DNA from: Candidatus Thiodiazotropha sp. 'RUGA'
GTDB taxonomy: Bacteria > Pseudomonadota > Gammaproteobacteria > Chromatiales > Chromatiaceae
DNA: 62,110 nt
Assembly (NCBI GenBank): GCA_016842065.1
Contig: JAEPDS010000026.1
Coordinates: 1 to 62,110 of the forward strand
Direction of reading: 5' to 3'
This document shows positions 60,744 to 62,110 of this stretch, piece after piece. The notes beneath the pieces are model-generated. The model was not told the DNA's origin. It made no database searches and saw only the letters and a list, made by a program, of their open reading frames with translations. Numbering within the stretch: position 1 is the stretch's first letter; each line of letters opens with the position of its first letter. A program made the position numbers and the translations under genes.

Positions 60744-62110
60744 TTGTCACCTTCAGCAAAACCACAGAAACGACGTTTTGGCCAAAGCAAAGGCCGGCAT
60801 ATCGATCCGGCCGCCCGACAAACCGTTCGTCAGTTACTGGAGAGCATGCCACGTCGTGCGGATCTGCTCATAGAAGCACTGCACAGACTACAGGATCATC
60901 TGGGTTATATATCGAAAGATCTGCTGAGCGCTCTTGCCGATGAGATGAATCTCTCCAGCGCTGAAATCTATGAAGTGGCCAGTTTCTATCACCATTTTGA
61001 TCTGGTATCTGAGAATCAGGCCTCCCCTGCTCCGTTGACAATCCGTGTCTGTGAATCCATTTCATGCGATCTTGCAGGGGCAGAGAGCTTGATTGAAGAT
61101 CTGAGCAAGTCACTCGGTGACAAACTGAGGATCCAGCGGGTTCCCTGTGTTGGTCGATGTCAGGATGCACCGGTTGCGGTGGTTGGCAAGCTACCGGTTT
61201 CACAGGCTGATCAAAATAAAGTCACTCAATTGGTTGAAGCCGGCCAGACTGACGCCGATCTACCCGAAGCTTATATCGACTACAAAACCTATTGCGCTGA
61301 AGGCGGGTATAGGCTGCTGCAACAGATTCAGAGCAGTGAACCCAGCCGTGAGGAGAGTTACCAGTTATCCATAGAGCAGGTGATAGAGACACTCGAGGGC
61401 GCCAACCTGAGAGGCTTGGGTGGTGCCGGATTTCCAGCCGGCCGTAAATGGCGAATTCTCAGAGATCAACCTGCCCCACGGTTGTTGGCAGTAAATATCG
61501 ATGAGGGAGAACCCGGTACTTTTAAAGACCGTTTCTATCTGGAACAGGATCCTCACCGGTTTTTAGAGGGTACTCTGATTGCAGCCAAAGTTGTCGGCAT
61601 CAGTGAGATCTACATCTATTTAAGGGATGAATATGCCGCAATCCGCAAGATGTTGCAGCAGGAGATATCCGCATTGCAGGCAGACCCACCCTCTCCCCTA
61701 CCTCCGATACATCTACGCCGGGGTGCCGGCGCCTATATCTGCGGGGAAGAGTCGGCCATGATTGAGTCGATCGAGGGTAAGCGCGGCATGCCCCGCCAAC
61801 GCCCTCCCTATGTAGCTCAGGTCGGGCTGTTTGGTCGTCCCACACTGGAACATAACATGGAGACCCTCTATTGGGTTCGCGAGCTGCTGGAGAAAGGTGC
61901 CGACTGGTTTGCCCGGCAGGGACGGAACGGGCGACACGGTCTGCGTAGCTTTTCCGTCAGTGGGCGGGTTAAAAAACCCGGCGTCCATCTCGCACCAGCC
62001 GGAATCACTCTGCTCGAGTTGATCGATGAATATTGTGGCGGGATGCTCGATGGACATCAGCTGTATGCCTATTTCCCCGGCGGCGCTTCCGGTGGAATTC
62101 TGCCCGCATC
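60744..62110 (+). CDS. NAD-dependent formate dehydrogenase beta subunit, NuoE-NuoF fusion (partial)
   Basis: This subunit passes electrons from formate to NAD. The visible 455 residues hold a NuoE-like [2Fe-2S] domain with cysteines in VCESISCDLAG and VPCVGRCQDAP, then a NuoF-like domain with the FMN/NAD site RGLGGAGFPAGRKW, NIDEGEPGTFKDR and GAYICGEESAMIESIEGKRG. The fusion matches Fdh1B-type tungsten or molybdenum formate dehydrogenases; the alpha subunit should lie beyond the right edge. No ATG fits; a TTG at 60744 downstream of the promoter is the likely start. The gene is cut by the window. Confidence 0.88.
   Translation, partial: MSPSAKPQKRRFGQSKGRHIDPAARQTVRQLLESMPRRADLLIEALHRLQDHLGYISKDLLSALADEMNLSSAEIYEVASFYHHFDLVSENQASPAPLTIRVCESISCDLAGAESLIEDLSKSLGDKLRIQRVPCVGRCQDAPVAVVGKLPVSQADQNKVTQLVEAGQTDADLPEAYIDYKTYCAEGGYRLLQQIQSSEPSREESYQLSIEQVIETLEGANLRGLGGAGFPAGRKWRILRDQPAPRLLAVNIDEGEPGTFKDRFYLEQDPHRFLEGTLIAAKVVGISEIYIYLRDEYAAIRKMLQQEISALQADPPSPLPPIHLRRGAGAYICGEESAMIESIEGKRGMPRQRPPYVAQVGLFGRPTLEHNMETLYWVRELLEKGADWFARQGRNGRHGLRSFSVSGRVKKPGVHLAPAGITLLELIDEYCGGMLDGHQLYAYFPGGASGGILPA

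Overview
The window reads as chromosome of a gammaproteobacterium that can use methanol and formaldehyde. The evidence is a lanthanide-type (XoxF) PQQ methanol dehydrogenase, the full tetrahydromethanopterin/methylofuran (H4MPT/MFR) formaldehyde oxidation pathway, PQQ synthesis, and the start of a NAD-linked formate dehydrogenase locus. No MxaFI calcium-type dehydrogenase is present. The gene set would fit a marine sulfur-oxidising lineage such as the Sedimenticola/Thiodiazotropha group, but that placement is inference.

Layout. 0-5 kb: housekeeping genes (msrB, HNH nuclease, type II NADH dehydrogenase, a PleD-like diguanylate cyclase). 5.6-12.7 kb: two TonB-dependent receptors on either side of a two-component system. 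One receptor has a strongly acidic loop and the other resembles PqqU/YncD. 12.7-26 kb: a dense block of archaeal-type cofactor genes for H4MPT and methylofuran (pterin synthase, DHPS-like protein, DUF447, mfnB, a carboxynorspermidine-decarboxylase-like enzyme, a nucleotidyltransferase, mfnE, pabB, mfnF, mfnD, a HisA-like protein and a second pterin-synthase-like protein). 26-38 kb: the C1 enzymes. On the minus strand lie fae, a CitG-like gene, two ATP-grasp genes, mch, mtdB and the beta-RFAP synthase gene; divergent from them is fhcBADC. 38.3-41.5 kb: pqqABCDE. 43.8-47.7 kb: xoxF, cytochrome xoxG, xoxJ and a CxxxCW rhodanese-like protein. 47.7-57.8 kb: the PQQ-associated ABC exporter-like operon, two YVTN beta-propellers, an SRPBCC protein, small secreted proteins, and the SoxYZ-like carrier and SoxH-like hydrolase. 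58-60.5 kb: a TauABC/NrtABC-type importer. 60.7 kb to the end: a fused NuoE-NuoF-type formate dehydrogenase beta subunit, cut by the window edge.

How it works together. Methanol is oxidised in the periplasm by XoxF, with XoxG accepting electrons. Formaldehyde is captured by Fae on H4MPT, oxidised by MtdB, hydrolysed by Mch, transferred and released as formate by Fhc, and formate is oxidised by the NAD-linked dehydrogenase. The cofactors H4MPT, methylofuran and PQQ are made from neighbouring genes. MfnA, MfnC and the dihydromethanopterin reductase DmrA are not seen here.

The least expected signal is regulatory. Sequences matching the sigma-54 (-24/-12) promoter consensus lie at sensible distances before xoxF, fhcBADC, pqqA, the formate dehydrogenase gene and the SRPBCC/beta-propeller operon, with weaker matches before several other operons. 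This suggests one sigma-54 regulon for the whole route from methanol to CO2. A 13-bp palindrome GGG-N7-CCC recurs at two of these promoters and near both TonB receptor genes. A palindromic, MITE-like repeat family is scattered through the window and supplies the stop codons of two genes.
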